Counted from the first letter of the stretch, positions 47,064 to 52,960 are shown. The stretch is 64,000 nucleotides of DNA from Cricetomys ansorgei (GCA_026225945.1 JAMJFZ010001758.1:38166-102165); one strand, 5' to 3'. Translations and numbers: made by a program. The notes: a model not told the origin generated them from the letters alone.

Positions 47064-49753
47064 AGAGGGAGGGAGGAGAAGGAGACAGAGACAGAGAAAT
47101 AGAGAAGACAGAGACAAGAAAGAAACAGAGAAGCGAGACAAAGAGAGAGACAAAGACAGAAGAGAGAGCAGAGACAGAAGAGAGAGACAGAGACAGAAGA
47201 GACAGAGAGACATAGAAAAGAGACAAAGAAGAGAGAGACAAAGCTAAGAGAGAGACAGAGAAGACAGACAGAGATAAGAGAGACAGGAGAGAGAGAGAAA
47301 GACAAAGAGAGACAGAGACAAGAGAGAAACAGAGAAAAGAGAGAAAAGTGAGAGAGAGACAAGAGAGAGACAGAGAAAACAGAGACAGAGAAGGAGAGAG
47401 AGAAGGAGAGAGAGAGAGCACAACAGTTTGTTTTCAGCTCACCTTTTTACTCTTTCAGTCGGGGTGCCCTGCCCAGCAAGTGATGGCACATCAATCAACA
47501 TAATCATGGTTATCTCCCACAGATACGGTTCTGTGTCCACCTAAGGTTGACAGCTCTTCCTTTGATGAGCTACAGTAAAGCGGCCTCCACCCTTCTCCTT
47601 AGTTTAGTCTGTAGCTAACTTTTTATATGTTTAAATTTTTAAGGACTATTAATAGGACTACATTTTTTCTCCTTAATTGCAATTCCTTAAATTACTGTGT
47701 TAATAGGAACATGGGAGGTAGATTCCCAAACCGATATAAAGAAGGGACCAAACCTCAGTGACCTTCAAGTCTGCTGATTTCCAGCTAGCTACCGAGCATA
47801 AATTATTTTTTTGTTCTTTTGTGCAGCCAAACTCTTCAGATATAGTCGCCAAGCCTAAAGGCTTAAAGCCCTTCAACGTGCTTCAACACAAAGGTGAGTT
47901 ACAATGCAGCCACAGAACGTAAAAAGTAAGGGCAGATCATGAACATGAAGAGAATCCAACAGTAGCTGTGAAAAGATGAGAGTAGCAGCTGGCCATGCAT
48001 CTGAGTTCCTCCAGATTGTGCTCAGGGCTAATAAAGCAATACGGGGGATTTGATGTTCATAGTCACACACACACACACACAGAGATCATCAAGGCCTGGG
48101 ACTGATGAGTATGGTTAAGTACTGTTTCCTTCTGTATTCATATGTTGATGACTACTGGAAATTTAAACATCTCAGAGTAGCACTACTCTCAGAGGAAAGA
48201 TGACGCATGGAGGAAGAGACAGGAGAGATACTTTGTGTTACAAGTTAAGTTGTAGTCACGCTTAAAAGCCCTAGTCCCATTTTAAATTGAATTATGACAA
48301 CATCATTATTAATCCATTTTAGATTCTCATCAAAACTATTTAAATAGTAGCTGTGATGTGATCAGTTCTAATTGGGATATATATATATATATATATGTTT
48401 TAGTTTATTTTTAGCTTATTTTTAGTTATGTACAAAATATTGTTTTGTATACCGTTAGGTGAGGTCTGCCTAGGTCTTGGTATGTCATATTGTCTGCAGG
48501 TGTTGGATTTCTGTGGGGGCTGCTTGATTGCTTATGATCTGCACCTGAGGAGCTCTGAATCAATAAAAACACCTGAGCTCAGACACTCGGGGTTCCACTG
48601 TCCAGTATGGCACCTCCCATGATAGTGCTTCCCTCTGCTGAGGTCTGGAATCATTTGCACCTATGATTATGCCTCCTTGTTGTCCTTGGTGAGTTCACAT
48701 ATCAGCGTACTACTACACATGACTGAGGCAAATCATAGAAGAGTTCATTTGGGCTTACGGTTCCACGGGGTTAGAGTCCATAATGGTTGAGAGGAGACAG
48801 CAGGTGGCAGGTACTCCTTCTGGAGCAGAAGCTGAGGACCCACAATCAGGAAGCGCAGAGAGAGTGAACTAGAAATGGCATGAGTCTTTAAATTCTCAAA
48901 GCCTACCTCCAGTGACATACTTCCTTCAAAAAAGGCCACACCTCCTAATCCTTCTCAAACAGCACCACCAACTGAGAACCAAGTGTTCAAATGCCAGGAT
49001 GTATGGGGGACATTCTCATTCAAACCACTATACTACTCATGTCCAATAGATGGTCCTACACCCGTGCACATACAGAGAATACCTAATGAACTCAGGGCGT
49101 TTTAAGGCAGAACATGTGAAATAGGTAGGGAAAAATGGAGGACAGGGGATAAATTGAAGGGAATGGGGATGATTGGCTCAAAATACATTTATTATATGCA
49201 GGTATGAATTTCTTAAAATAATAAACAGATTTTGAAAGAAAATACTTAAATTCCAGAGAGTCTTGGAAAGCGTGCATAGCCCAACCCCTTGCTTCCTGTT
49301 TTTATTGCCTCCAACCAGACAGAGTGCTTTGAACCCCACGTTTCCAGACATTTGCTCCTCATCAGTCAGAGGCAAAGATAGACAACCTCCAGGACTCTTT
49401 CCAGCAAACCACACATCGAGTTGAAGTCCACATCATCTCATTTCCCAGCAGTAACTGAAAAAAACAGTATTTCTCATCTCCAGGGGTAGATGGCTGACAA
49501 ATGCTTCTGTGATGTCCTGAAGGGCTGTCCTTGTCAAAGAGCCAAGCATGTTCTGTATTTTTCTTCAACACCATCTTAGCCTCAGTTTTAAGACATTCCA
49601 TAGGATTATTGTCATTAGGTTTTATACTAGAATCGAGAATAGCAGCCATGACTTACCTCATCTTCTTTTCCCCTTTTAGGCATGTATGCGCTTTCTCACA
49701 CTGGAGACTCTTCCAGTGACATCACGCTAACCCAGTTTTTATCAACCGAATAA
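19632..49753 (+). CDS. Adgrf1: Adgrf1 (Gpr110) adhesion G-protein-coupled receptor, 14 coding exons (gene-level entry)
   Basis: Cell-surface receptor of adhesion GPCR family VI. From established knowledge it is self-cleaved at a GPS site, activated by a tethered agonist, couples mainly to Gs, and the lipid synaptamide is a reported ligand. Seen here, by residue on the 909-residue model: signal peptide (1 to about 18), Cys-rich region (about 93-149), SEA domain (about 150-250) with a G-S-I-I cleavage-type site at 205-208, GAIN domain with GPS Cys 533, 548, 560 and 562 and cleavage between Leu565 and Thr566, seven helices (about 583-843), and a cytoplasmic tail ending L-S-T-E. Coding segments: 19632-19700, about 22262-22320, 24113-24259, 25693-25866, 27907-28007, 29641-29699, 33135-33286, 35832-35995, 38007-38195, 40440-41813, 43584-43625, 45239-45298, 47827-47893, 49680-49753. 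Intron phases agree throughout except at exon 1/exon 2, where one extra base breaks the frame. Similarity to human ADGRF1 (910 aa) was judged from memory of the protein. Confidence 0.95.
20080..20356 (-). repeat. Two adjacent decayed B1 SINEs in Adgrf1 intron 1
   Basis: About 20080-20232 ('cagggtgtcatgcaaccc', 'tcctgcctctgccacctac') and about 20233-20356 ('aaacacggtcttgttgtg', 'gcctcaaacttgcagtg'). Confidence 0.65.
20390..20520 (-). repeat. B3 SINE fragment
   Basis: 'ggacccgaactcttgtcag', 'ttaacaactgagccatcatc', ending in 'cccagccct'. Confidence 0.65.
21170..21857 (+). repeat. Large CA-rich array with GCACAC/GTACAC interruptions, Adgrf1 intron 1
   Basis: About 690 bp almost entirely CA dinucleotides, punctuated by AGCACACAC, AGTACACAC and ATACAC units in longer repeating blocks. 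The long open frames over it (for example 333 codons on the minus strand) are low-complexity Cys/Val strings and not genes. Confidence 0.97.
22262..22320 (+). CDS. Adgrf1: Adgrf1 exon 2 (frame discrepancy)
   Basis: A short exon between acceptor TTTCTAG/CAG (22258 or 22261) and donor GTAAGA at 22321. The frame that joins exon 3 reads K-T-M-T-T-K-Q-K-E-L-S-V-W-A-E-K-K-H-P, position for position the same length as the human segment. That frame begins at 22263, so the exon should contribute 58 nt. The two usable AG sites give 59 or 62 nt, both one base too many for phase-0 exon 1. Read straight on from exon 1, a TGA stop appears at 22304-22306. See the finding on this point. Confidence 0.75.
22497..22850 (-). 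repeat. Rodent interspersed repeat, family A, inverted copy
   Basis: 'gtttgttgctttgacc', 'gctgatgctcagcttgc', 'cattcagggtgggttttctc', 'gtgcgtctcctaggtgatg' and 'caagctgacaataaagatg' follow the reverse complement of the 15.15-kb copy. It starts about 180 nt after exon 2. Confidence 0.65.
23000..24112. other. Adgrf1 intron 2, part without recognised repeats
   Basis: Unique-looking sequence. Open frames here show no family resemblance. Confidence 0.5.
24113..24259 (+). CDS. Adgrf1: Adgrf1 exon 3
   Basis: 147 nt, phase 1 at both ends, acceptor CCACCTCTAG and donor GTAAAT. It encodes residues about 43-91, including V-Q-E-Y-E-V-L-L-Q-M and L-I-R-V-K-A-T-T, which align with the N-terminal extension of human ADGRF1. 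It is a charged, helix-prone extracellular segment before the Cys-rich part, with no known catalytic role. Confidence 0.93.
25125..25308 (-). repeat. B2 SINE in intron 3
   Basis: 'tgtgcatgcttggtaccc', 'tcctggaactggagttc', 'gctcttaaacactgagccat'. Confidence 0.85.
25693..25866 (+). CDS. Adgrf1: Adgrf1 exon 4, Cys-rich N-terminal region
   Basis: 174 nt, phase 1 at both ends, acceptor TATATGTAG and donor GTAAGT. It encodes residues about 92-149 with eight cysteines, in runs such as C-A-C-E-D-G-Y-M-W-F-P-P-S-C and S-V-N-F-C-E-R, and N-T-T as a possible N-glycosylation site. This is the disulphide-rich extracellular module preceding the SEA domain in ADGRF1. It is among the best conserved N-terminal exons relative to human. 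Confidence 0.96.
26282..26432 (+). repeat. GA-rich, TA-rich and CA-rich simple repeats
   Basis: Successive GA, TATG and CA runs in intron 4. Confidence 0.9.
26545..26668 (+). repeat. B1-related SINE
   Basis: 'aagtgtggtgactcacat', 'tactcctaacattcagg', 'gattgaggccagcttgg'. Confidence 0.7.
26690..26732 (+). repeat. (GGA/GAAGA)n purine tract
   Basis: Runs of AGGAAG followed by GGAGGAGG. Confidence 0.9.
27368..27658 (+). repeat. B4 SINE, near complete, with (CA)n tail
   Basis: 'ggggctagggagatagccc', 'gtgcaagcttgaagaccc', 'gctgggcacagtggtac', 'gtgagctccaggttcagtg', 'aataaggtagagaataatc', then a CA run at 27624-27658. It ends about 250 nt before exon 5. Confidence 0.9.
27907..28007 (+). CDS. Adgrf1: Adgrf1 exon 5, SEA domain first half
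   Basis: 101 nt, phase 1 in and phase 0 out, acceptor CCCACAG and donor GTAAGC. It encodes residues 150-183 (V-W-G-T-F-K-I-E-E-E-F-T-N-D-L), the opening of the SEA domain, with N-S-S and N-Y-T as possible N-glycosylation sequons. The match to human WGTFKI...FTNDL is close. Confidence 0.95.
28190..28436 (-). repeat. B3 SINE, diverged
   Basis: 'gtgctgggattgtaagcat', 'ggggctcaaactcaggtc', 'ctgactgaactaatacc'. Confidence 0.65.
28476..28682 (-). repeat. B2 SINE preceded by (TG)n
   Basis: TG run at 28476-28511, then 'cagtgtccagaagagggc', 'actcctggagttagac', 'tgactgctgagccatctcc'. Confidence 0.82.
29095..29386 (-). repeat. B3 SINE, decayed
   Basis: 'gagacaaggtctcccactgg', 'cagcactaggattacag', 'aatctgaactcaagtcc', 'ggccatctcaccagcct'. 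Confidence 0.65.
29641..29699 (+). CDS. Adgrf1: Adgrf1 exon 6, SEA domain middle
   Basis: 59 nt, phase 0 in and phase 2 out, acceptor TCTTCCTAAG and donor GTAAGT. It encodes residues 184-202 (L-K-E-A-Y ... F-E-S-V-R-V-T-Q-F). The codon for Arg203, just before the SEA cleavage-type site, is split between this exon and exon 7. Confidence 0.95.
29798..30125 (+). repeat. B4 SINE with (CA)n tail
   Basis: 'gctaggaagataggtc', 'gggggatccctggggc', 'gtgagatccaggccac', 'ccccacatacaag', then a CA run at 30078-30122. It starts about 100 nt after exon 6. Confidence 0.8.
30792..30950 (+). repeat. B1 SINE with internal insertion
   Basis: 'agccaggcgtggtggtgc', 'agtagaggcagggggat', 'ggagaccctgtctcaaaac'. About 25 nt in the middle do not match B1. 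Confidence 0.8.
31090..31310 (+). repeat. B2 SINE
   Basis: 'cccagcacccacatcagg', 'aaccagctgtaactctag', then an A-rich tail AATAAAAAAATAAAAAA. Confidence 0.8.
31392..31545 (+). repeat. B1-type SINE, decayed
   Basis: 'ggtctcagcacttagg', 'aagccagcctgggttcc', 'gagacctcgtcttgaaa'. Confidence 0.65.
31758..31804 (+). repeat. (TG)n microsatellite
   Basis: TG run with one TCTG interruption. Confidence 0.95.
32425..32735 (-). repeat. B3 SINE
   Basis: 'gagtcaaggtgtctcacc', 'gtgctgggttacggg', 'gatttgaactcgggtcc', 'cactgagccgtctccc'. Confidence 0.78.
33135..33286 (+). CDS. Adgrf1: Adgrf1 exon 7, SEA domain second half
   Basis: 152 nt, phase 2 in and phase 1 out, acceptor CCCTGCAG and donor GTAACG. It begins E-G-S-I-I-A-G-F-E-V, the G-S-hydrophobic turn where SEA domains self-cleave, then continues through A-E-L-L-S-A-I-K-Q-V to the end of the SEA domain (residues 203-253). 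Confidence 0.96.
33655..33678 (+). repeat. (TA)n microsatellite
   Basis: Ten or more TA units about 370 nt after exon 7. Confidence 0.95.
33680..33996 (-). repeat. Rodent interspersed repeat, family A, inverted copy
   Basis: 'ggcaaaataccctgataaaa', 'gagagggtttatttgcctc', 'gggtgggtcttcctacctc', 'tctagttgatgctgatgatt'. Confidence 0.7.
34000..34150 (+). repeat. B1 SINE
   Basis: 'cccagcactcgggaggcaga', 'caaggccagcctggtctac', 'gttccaggacagccagg'. Confidence 0.9.
34205..34332 (-). repeat. B1 SINE, diverged
   Basis: 'tctctgtagctcagactgg', 'gagtcttgggattatgg'. Confidence 0.65.
34340..34765 (-). mobile_element. Old mammalian L1 fragment, apparently 5'-inverted
   Basis: 34340-34545 resembles antisense L1 3' UTR ('atgtaattagcatgtctgtc', 'gtacagtcaccatcc'). 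34552-34765 resembles sense L1 ORF2 end ('agtaagccagacacagaaag', 'ctcactcatgcatggaatc'). The geometry is the same as the L1 at 12.69-14.74 kb, but the fragment is much older. Confidence 0.55.
35165..35522 (-). repeat. B3 SINE
   Basis: 'ggaggcccaaggttgatg', 'ctgcctcccaaatgctgg', 'gaggatctgaactctgat', 'gagtcactgagccatctcc'. It ends about 310 nt before exon 8. Confidence 0.8.
35832..35995 (+). CDS. Adgrf1: Adgrf1 exon 8, SEA-GAIN connecting region
   Basis: 164 nt, phase 1 in and phase 0 out, acceptor TGTTTTCCAG and donor GTGACT. It encodes residues 254-308 with four cysteines (P-C-N-S, L-P-C-S-S-G-F, V-R-C-Q, E-S-C-V), a small disulphide-bonded module of the kind seen before GAIN domains. It matches human F-G-F-G-S-K-D-D-E-Y closely. 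Confidence 0.96.
36338..36427 (+). repeat. (TC)n(TA)n compound microsatellite in intron 8
   Basis: About 20 TC units directly followed by about 20 TA units. Confidence 0.97.
36540..37980. other. Adgrf1 intron 8, stretch without recognised repeats or genes
   Basis: Holds a 127-codon open frame at 36847-37230 with no family resemblance and no splice context, which I regard as chance. Confidence 0.5.
38007..38195 (+). CDS. Adgrf1: Adgrf1 exon 9, GAIN subdomain A
   Basis: 189 nt, phase 0 at both ends. The acceptor follows a long T-rich tract ending TTTTTAG, and the donor is GTACGA. It encodes residues 309-371, a helical stretch (N-F-N-M-I-A-G-N-I-T-E ... T-T-V-G-N-L-A-S-V-V) with several N-glycosylation sequons. 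It forms the start of the GAIN domain. Confidence 0.96.
38230..38402 (-). repeat. B1 SINE in intron 9
   Basis: 'ctgagactgggtctcac', 'gccagactggccttgacc', 'actatgattacaggcac'. It begins about 35 nt after the exon 9 donor. Confidence 0.8.
38645..38737 (-). repeat. ID-like SINE
   Basis: 'aggattgaacctagggctc', 'aatgcttgccagacc' and 'actgagctatactcccag' are the reverse complement of the tRNA-derived ID head. Confidence 0.7.
39303..39343 (+). repeat. (ACAAAAT)n tandem repeat
   Basis: Five units of ACAAAAT. Confidence 0.9.
39366..39500 (+). repeat. B1 fragment followed by a short antisense B2-like end
   Basis: 'gcctgtaattctggaac', 'aggctgaggtagagg', then 'tgagccatctctgcagcc', which is a B2 end in the other orientation. 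Confidence 0.6.
39618..39885 (-). mobile_element. Rodent L1 3' UTR fragment
   Basis: Antisense rodent L1 3' end: 'ctttctactccctctactc', 'ctagctcccccaaccc', 'agatctacccctttt', 'cttagaaaataggcatc', then TAAAATAAAATAAAAC. Confidence 0.75.
40085..40258 (-). repeat. B4/B3-type SINE fragment upstream of exon 10
   Basis: TG-rich start, 'gagaccagaagacaattgtg', 'gagaatcaaactcaggtc', 'tttacccacggagg'. Confidence 0.7.
40440..41813 (+). CDS. Adgrf1: Adgrf1 exon 10: GAIN subdomain B, GPS site and helices TM1 to TM7 start
   Basis: The large exon: 1374 nt, phase 0 at both ends, acceptor GTGTTTCAG and donor GTAAGA, residues 372-829. It carries most of GAIN, the GPS (C-V-F-W-D-F ... C-R-C-T-H-L, cleavage before T-S-F-S-M-L-M at 41022), then TM1 near V-V-K-W-I-T-Y, TM2 with A-L-S-L-L-V-A-D-V-W-F, TM3 with its conserved Cys in S-G-V-C, TM4, the ECL2 Cys in S-A-C-W-L, TM5, TM6 with L-T-P-L-L-G-L-T-W-G-F-G, and most of TM7. 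The open frame extends in-frame upstream to 40422, but that part is intron. All key GPS, tethered-agonist and helix residues appear intact. Confidence 0.98.
43300..43440 (+). repeat. B1-type SINE
   Basis: 'tcatcccagcactcagagg', 'gtttgtggctagcctgg'. It ends about 140 nt before exon 11. Confidence 0.7.
43584..43625 (+). CDS. Adgrf1: Adgrf1 exon 11, end of TM7 (42-nt exon)
   Basis: Fourteen codons, phase 0 at both ends: G-F-S-I-F-C-F-G-I-L-L-D-N-K, matching the end of TM7 in human except for a few substitutions. The donor is GTATGT. The acceptor is TTGTTGTTAAAG, with A rather than a pyrimidine at -3, so it is a weak site for a very small exon. Confidence 0.92.
43807..44119 (-). mobile_element. 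Solo-LTR-like element, recurrent family, copy 2 (intron 11)
   Basis: Same family as 16016-16303: plus-strand order 'tgtggagttcaacg', 'gacctcagcagagggaag', 'tcaggtgttttattgattc', 'acacctgcagacaat', ending 'tccccaaca'. It lies about 180 nt after exon 11 and is antisense to the gene. Confidence 0.65.
44222..44372 (+). repeat. B1-type SINE with (AAGC)n tail
   Basis: 'aagcctggtgcagtggt', 'gaaggctgaggcaggagg', 'ccaggccagcttgtag', tail of AAGC units. Confidence 0.75.
44688..44862 (+). repeat. B2 SINE, diverged, with A-rich tail
   Basis: 'cagcggacctgggttcg', 'ttcccggcacccacacgg', 'catctgtaacagccattcc', then a run of about 20 A. Confidence 0.75.
45239..45298 (+). CDS. Adgrf1: Adgrf1 exon 12, proximal cytoplasmic tail
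   Basis: Twenty codons, phase 0 at both ends, acceptor CCTGACAG a short way after a T17-like tract, donor GTAATG. It encodes L-R-Q-L-L-S-K-K-L-T-P-L-S-S-G-K-Q-T-S-K, the juxtamembrane basic part of the tail. Confidence 0.93.
45945..46275 (+). repeat. URR1-like rodent non-autonomous DNA transposon in intron 12
   Basis: 'gtggtggtttgaataagaat', 'aggctcatacgtttaaatgc', 'gtggccttgttggagg', 'ctctgaaactgtaagc', 'ttaaatgttttcctttacaa' and 'agcaataggacagtaac' follow the well-known rodent hAT-type pattern. Confidence 0.75.
46392..46530 (+). repeat. B2 SINE, 3'-truncated
   Basis: 'ggctggggagaagctcaatg', 'ttaagagcacttgctgg', 'cagtccccagcacccac'. The tail is missing after 'ggtccagaagtcatg'. Confidence 0.85.
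46885..47585 (-). repeat. Rodent interspersed repeat (family A-like) containing an expanded purine array
   Basis: The start 'cctgtttctgtgataaacc', 'agaaagggcttgtttgg' and 'gcctgagacagctgatcac' match the inverted family A pattern. The sequence then passes into the GA-rich array at 47028-47420. Confidence 0.55.
47028..47420 (+). repeat. Long polypurine (GA/GAGACA)n array in intron 12
   Basis: About 390 bp almost free of T, built from GA, GAGACAGA and GAGAGACAAAG units, about 400 nt upstream of exon 13. The open frames across it are low complexity (Arg/Glu or Ser/Leu strings) and not coding. Confidence 0.97.
47827..47893 (+). CDS. Adgrf1: Adgrf1 exon 13, cytoplasmic tail
   Basis: 67 nt, phase 0 in and phase 1 out, acceptor TTTTGTGCAG and donor GTGAGT. 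It encodes residues 864-885 (P-N-S-S-D-I-V-A-K-P-K ... F-N-V-L-Q-H-K), aligning with human N-S-S-D-L-S-A-K-P-K. It lies about 400 nt after a long purine-rich array. Confidence 0.93.
48374..48396 (+). repeat. (TA)n microsatellite
   Basis: Short TA run directly before an LTR start. Confidence 0.9.
48396..48717 (+). mobile_element. Solo-LTR-like element, recurrent family, copy 3 (intron 13)
   Basis: 'attgtctgcaggtgttgg', 'gattgcttatgatctgc', 'gaatcaataaaaacacctg' and 'ccctctgctgaggtctgg' place it in the same family as 16016-16303. It contains a sense AATAAA inside the Adgrf1 transcript. Confidence 0.65.
48720..49037 (-). repeat. URR1-like rodent repeat, inverted
   Basis: 'tttgggcttacggttcc', 'agtgacatacttccttc', 'aaggccacacctcctaatc' and 'cattctcattcaaaccac' are the reverse complement of the URR1-like pattern. 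Confidence 0.7.
49680..49753 (+). CDS. Adgrf1: Adgrf1 exon 14 (CDS part), C-terminus and stop
   Basis: Phase 1 in, acceptor CCCCTTTTAG. It encodes G-M-Y-A-L-S-H-T-G-D-S-S-S-D-I-T-L-T-Q-F-L-S-T-E and the TAA stop at 49751-49753, matching the human tail H-Y-A-F-S-H-T-G-D-S-S. The stop overlaps an AATAAA hexamer. The exon continues into a 3' UTR whose end I cannot fix. Confidence 0.95.
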
Positions 49754-50679
49754 AGCCGTGGGTCATGATCAAGGGCAAATTGTTCTTTGAGCCACATGAC
49801 ATCGAGAGCTACATGGTATCAGAGACCTGTATAGAACCAGATGAGATTTTGTGACTTGGGAGTTGGAGAGCAAAACTGATTACTTTTGGGCTGGAGAGAT
49901 TGCTCAGTGGTTAAGACCACTTGTTGCTCTAGCAGAGGATCTGGGTTCAGCTCCCAGCACCTGCATCGTAGATCACAACCATCTGTTTCTCTTCTGACTC
50001 TGGAAGCACTTCACACATGTGGCGCATAGACATACACGCAGGCTAAAACATGCACAAAATAAAATAAATAAATCTTTTATAAAAACCGAACAAAATAGGT
50101 GACTTCAGTGGTTCAATCCTGCCTCCTTGATTCTAAATTAAATAGAAATGATATTAACTACAAAGTGGGCTAAGAATATCATGCATTGTTCATCCAGGAA
50201 GACATGTCTGTGACAAAAAAAAAGCCCTGGTCAATATCTCCAGCCATGATGGAAAATAAAAATACCAATAAGATAATGTCATATACCCACTAGAATGCCT
50301 GAGCAAACAACTCAACCCCTACTCCCAGGGTACAGTGCGTAATTCTATTCATCCTGAACCGTAGACAAGCAAGATGATCTGTAGTAAAGAGAGCAGGTCT
50401 GCAGTCTTATGGTACGGTCAGGTTGGGAATTACACGTTATAAGGAAGGAGCACAGAAACTTCCATGTAAGATGATGTGTACATTCACTGACATTCACTGT
50501 CTGCGTTGTATGGATAGCTTGACAATTCATTCACCCATCAAAACAGTTCATATTGTATTTCACATGCAATTAATACATAGAACTTATATCCAGTAAGGTT
50601 TTTTAAAGGGCAAAAAGATGGGCAAGGTACAGGACAGAGCAGAGTAGTTGTTCAAACACAATGTAAGAGGCCATCATAG
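49754..50679 (+). other. Adgrf1: Probable Adgrf1 3' UTR region (end not determined)
   Basis: Sequence following the stop codon. The first AATAAA (49749-49754) overlaps the stop and is too close to be the usual sole signal. Further AATAAA hexamers lie in the A-rich tail of a B2 SINE at about 50058-50080. The true cleavage site cannot be read from sequence alone. Confidence 0.4.
49884..50085 (+). repeat. B2 SINE in the Adgrf1 3' UTR region, near complete
   Basis: 'gggctggagagattgctcag', 'tggttaagaccacttg', 'agctcccagcacctgc', tail AAATAAAATAAATAAATC. It provides several AATAAA hexamers in sense orientation. Confidence 0.93.
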
Positions 50680-50850
50680 GCTGACCAGATGGTTCACTGG
50701 CTAATGACCCCTACCATGAGGCCTGAGGACCAGAGTTCGAAACCCAAGACCCACATGGTAGGAAAAGAGAGCTGACTGTCACAGGTTGTTTGTTCTCTGG
50801 ACTCTACACACTGACCACGGTACACACACATATGTATGCACACATAATAA
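50678..50850 (+). repeat. B4/RSINE-type SINE
   Basis: 'aggctgaccagatggttc', 'gaggcctgaggaccagag', 'aagacccacatggtagg', CA-rich tail. Confidence 0.7.
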
Positions 50851-50979
50851 ATTAACATAATTAAATTCTATTAATTTATTAATAATTTTATTTTATTTTT
50901 ATTATTACTTCATTAATAAATTTTATTTATTTATAAAATTATCTTTTAAAAAGAAAGAGCAACTAGAGTCCCAAATCCC

Positions 50980-51940
50980 TTCTAAGCCAAGTGGCCAGGC
51001 AACTGTCGCCTTCCCACATCTTGGAAATAGATTTTGTGACTGTGTGGGAGAAGATGGGCCACTGGGACCAAGAGATACCAGAAGTAACGAAGGGAAATAC
51101 TATTATCATCCTGAAAAGAAGGGGCTGAGTGAACACTAACGGAGAAGCGAGTCACCCGTTTTCCATGCAAGAGTCCGAACAAGCATCTCCAAATGTCTCA
51201 TTCTATCAGGAGAAAAGAAAAGACCAAAGACTGGCTTCGAGCAGGTGCTGATGATTATTTTTCCGGGTCATCCCGGCAGAGAAGCAGGAGTTAACAAACT
51301 CCATCCCAGGCACATGGCGACCAGCCAGCTTTTTGTATTCTGCTCTTAGGTATAAAGAGCACCAGGTGTTTCAGAAAAACCACATTCCTAAAACATCTTA
51401 GGAACATGCTTAGTTAGTAAGCATCTAACTTCTTAAATGCTTATCCTTTTTACTGACAGGCAAGTGCAGCTCTCACCCTCATCAGAGAAGCTTCCTTTTG
51501 CACCAGAGACCATCACAGAAACCCACAACTGGTCAAAATTCAGAGCTCAGCAGACTCTTGGGTGTCTGTCACCAGCCAATACATTTCTAGGACAACCCCT
51601 ACACCCAAGGCTCAGGGAATATTGTAGAAGGGGGCAGGAAGATTATAAGAGCCACAGGACCAGGAGGTCTACTGTGAGATAGTATCTCCCCCCCAAAAAA
51701 AGGTTGGGGGGTAAGGCAATGAAGTGGTGGGGGTAGGGAGGAGAGAGTAGATCTGAGAGGAGTTATGTGTGTGTGGGGGGGAGTGAATAAGATCAAAATA
51801 CATCATAGGAAACTCTCAAAGAATTAATGCAAATACTATGGTAACTTTTAAAATGTAAAAGCCAGAGACACATTCCTTCAACTCCACTCCACACACACAT
51901 TATAGAGTGAGCACCCTTGCTCCTCAGACCTAAGCAGAGA
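50980..51940. other. Downstream flank, nothing recognised
   Basis: No gene, RNA or clear repeat was identified. A G-rich stretch lies at about 51700-51785. Confidence 0.4.
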
Positions 51941-51948
51941 AAGCTTCT

Positions 51949-52237
51949 TGTTGTGGGAGTTTATTTTTAGTTTGTTTAAAATCACTGTTTGTGTGCACCA
52001 TTGGAAAAAGGGACACATAGACCTTGGCATTTTGTATTGTCTGCAGGTGTTGGGTTTCTGTGGGGGACGCTTGATTGCTTATGATCTGCACCCGAGGAGT
52101 TCTGAGTCAATAAAAACACCTGAGCTCAGACGCTCCGGCTTCTACTGGCAGGATGGTGCTTGCTGTGACAGTGATTCCGTCTGCTGAGGTCTGTGATTAT
52201 GCCTCCTCATCTTCCTGGCTGACACACCAGCCTAACA
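51949..52237 (+). mobile_element. Solo-LTR-like element, recurrent family, copy 4
   Basis: TG...CA ends (TGTTGTGG ... CCTAACA), 'attgtctgcaggtgttgg', 'gagtcaataaaaacacctg', 'tctgctgaggtctgtg'. Closest to copy 3. No target-site duplication is visible. Confidence 0.68.
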
Positions 52238-52524
52238 GTATACTACTATAGCCTGTAGTAGGGCACAGATCTCCTGAGGGCATCTGGGATCTGAAGCATT
52301 TCCACTGTGGTCCCACCCTTCCACTAAACACCATATTAACTAAGGTCCCATATTAATAACTAAGCCTGCTTCCTTCCAGTACAGTCCCCTCTAGCCCACA
52401 TTTTCTCTTAGAAACCTTTAAAAGTAGAGGCATCCTTTGTCTTGTGGGCCTCAAACTTTGCCTTTGGACACCTGCTATCGCCTGTTGCCTGAAATGAATG
52501 ACACCCCACCCCTACCCCAAGGAC

Positions 52525-52635
52525 TCTGTGTGTGTGTGTGTGTGTGTGTGTCCTCTCACACACCCTTCAGACCCTTGAGTGAGGGTGTCCATCCTCTCTC
52601 CCTCTTTAAAATCTAATAACACACACACACACATC
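52525..52635 (+). repeat. (TG)n and (CA)n runs flanking unique sequence
   Basis: TG run at 52527-52551 and CA run at about 52619-52634, complementary and about 70 nt apart. Confidence 0.9.
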
Positions 52636-52928
52636 TGTGACATACAAGCAGAAGAGGACCTATTTGTTGGGGGAAGGGACCACTGAGAGTGGAGCATAGT
52701 TCAGGGGAAACCCATTTTTGTCTATGCTAAATAAAACATTATTTTTAATTAATGAATATTTAATTAAAAAAATTAGAGGTTGTTTGGACTTTGCATTTTT
52801 ATGTGTCTGCTATTTCCAGAGCAAACGAAGGGGCGGAGGGATGACCACTCTACCCACTAGAAAGTTTCTCAGTTCAAAGTAAAAACTCCCAGTCCTAGTT
52901 CTTTAAATGGTTCTTCTGGAAAGACAAT

Positions 52929-52960
52929 GGGCTTTTTTTTTTTTTTTTTTTTTTTTTTGC
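52929..52960 (+). repeat. T-run and downstream (TG)n
   Basis: A run of about 25 T at 52934-52958. A separate TG run follows at about 53090-53131. Confidence 0.9.

Noticed and set aside
46967..47421. 131- and 133-codon minus-strand frames rich in Ser/Leu
   Set aside because: Produced by the GA-rich array (CT on the other strand). Not coding.
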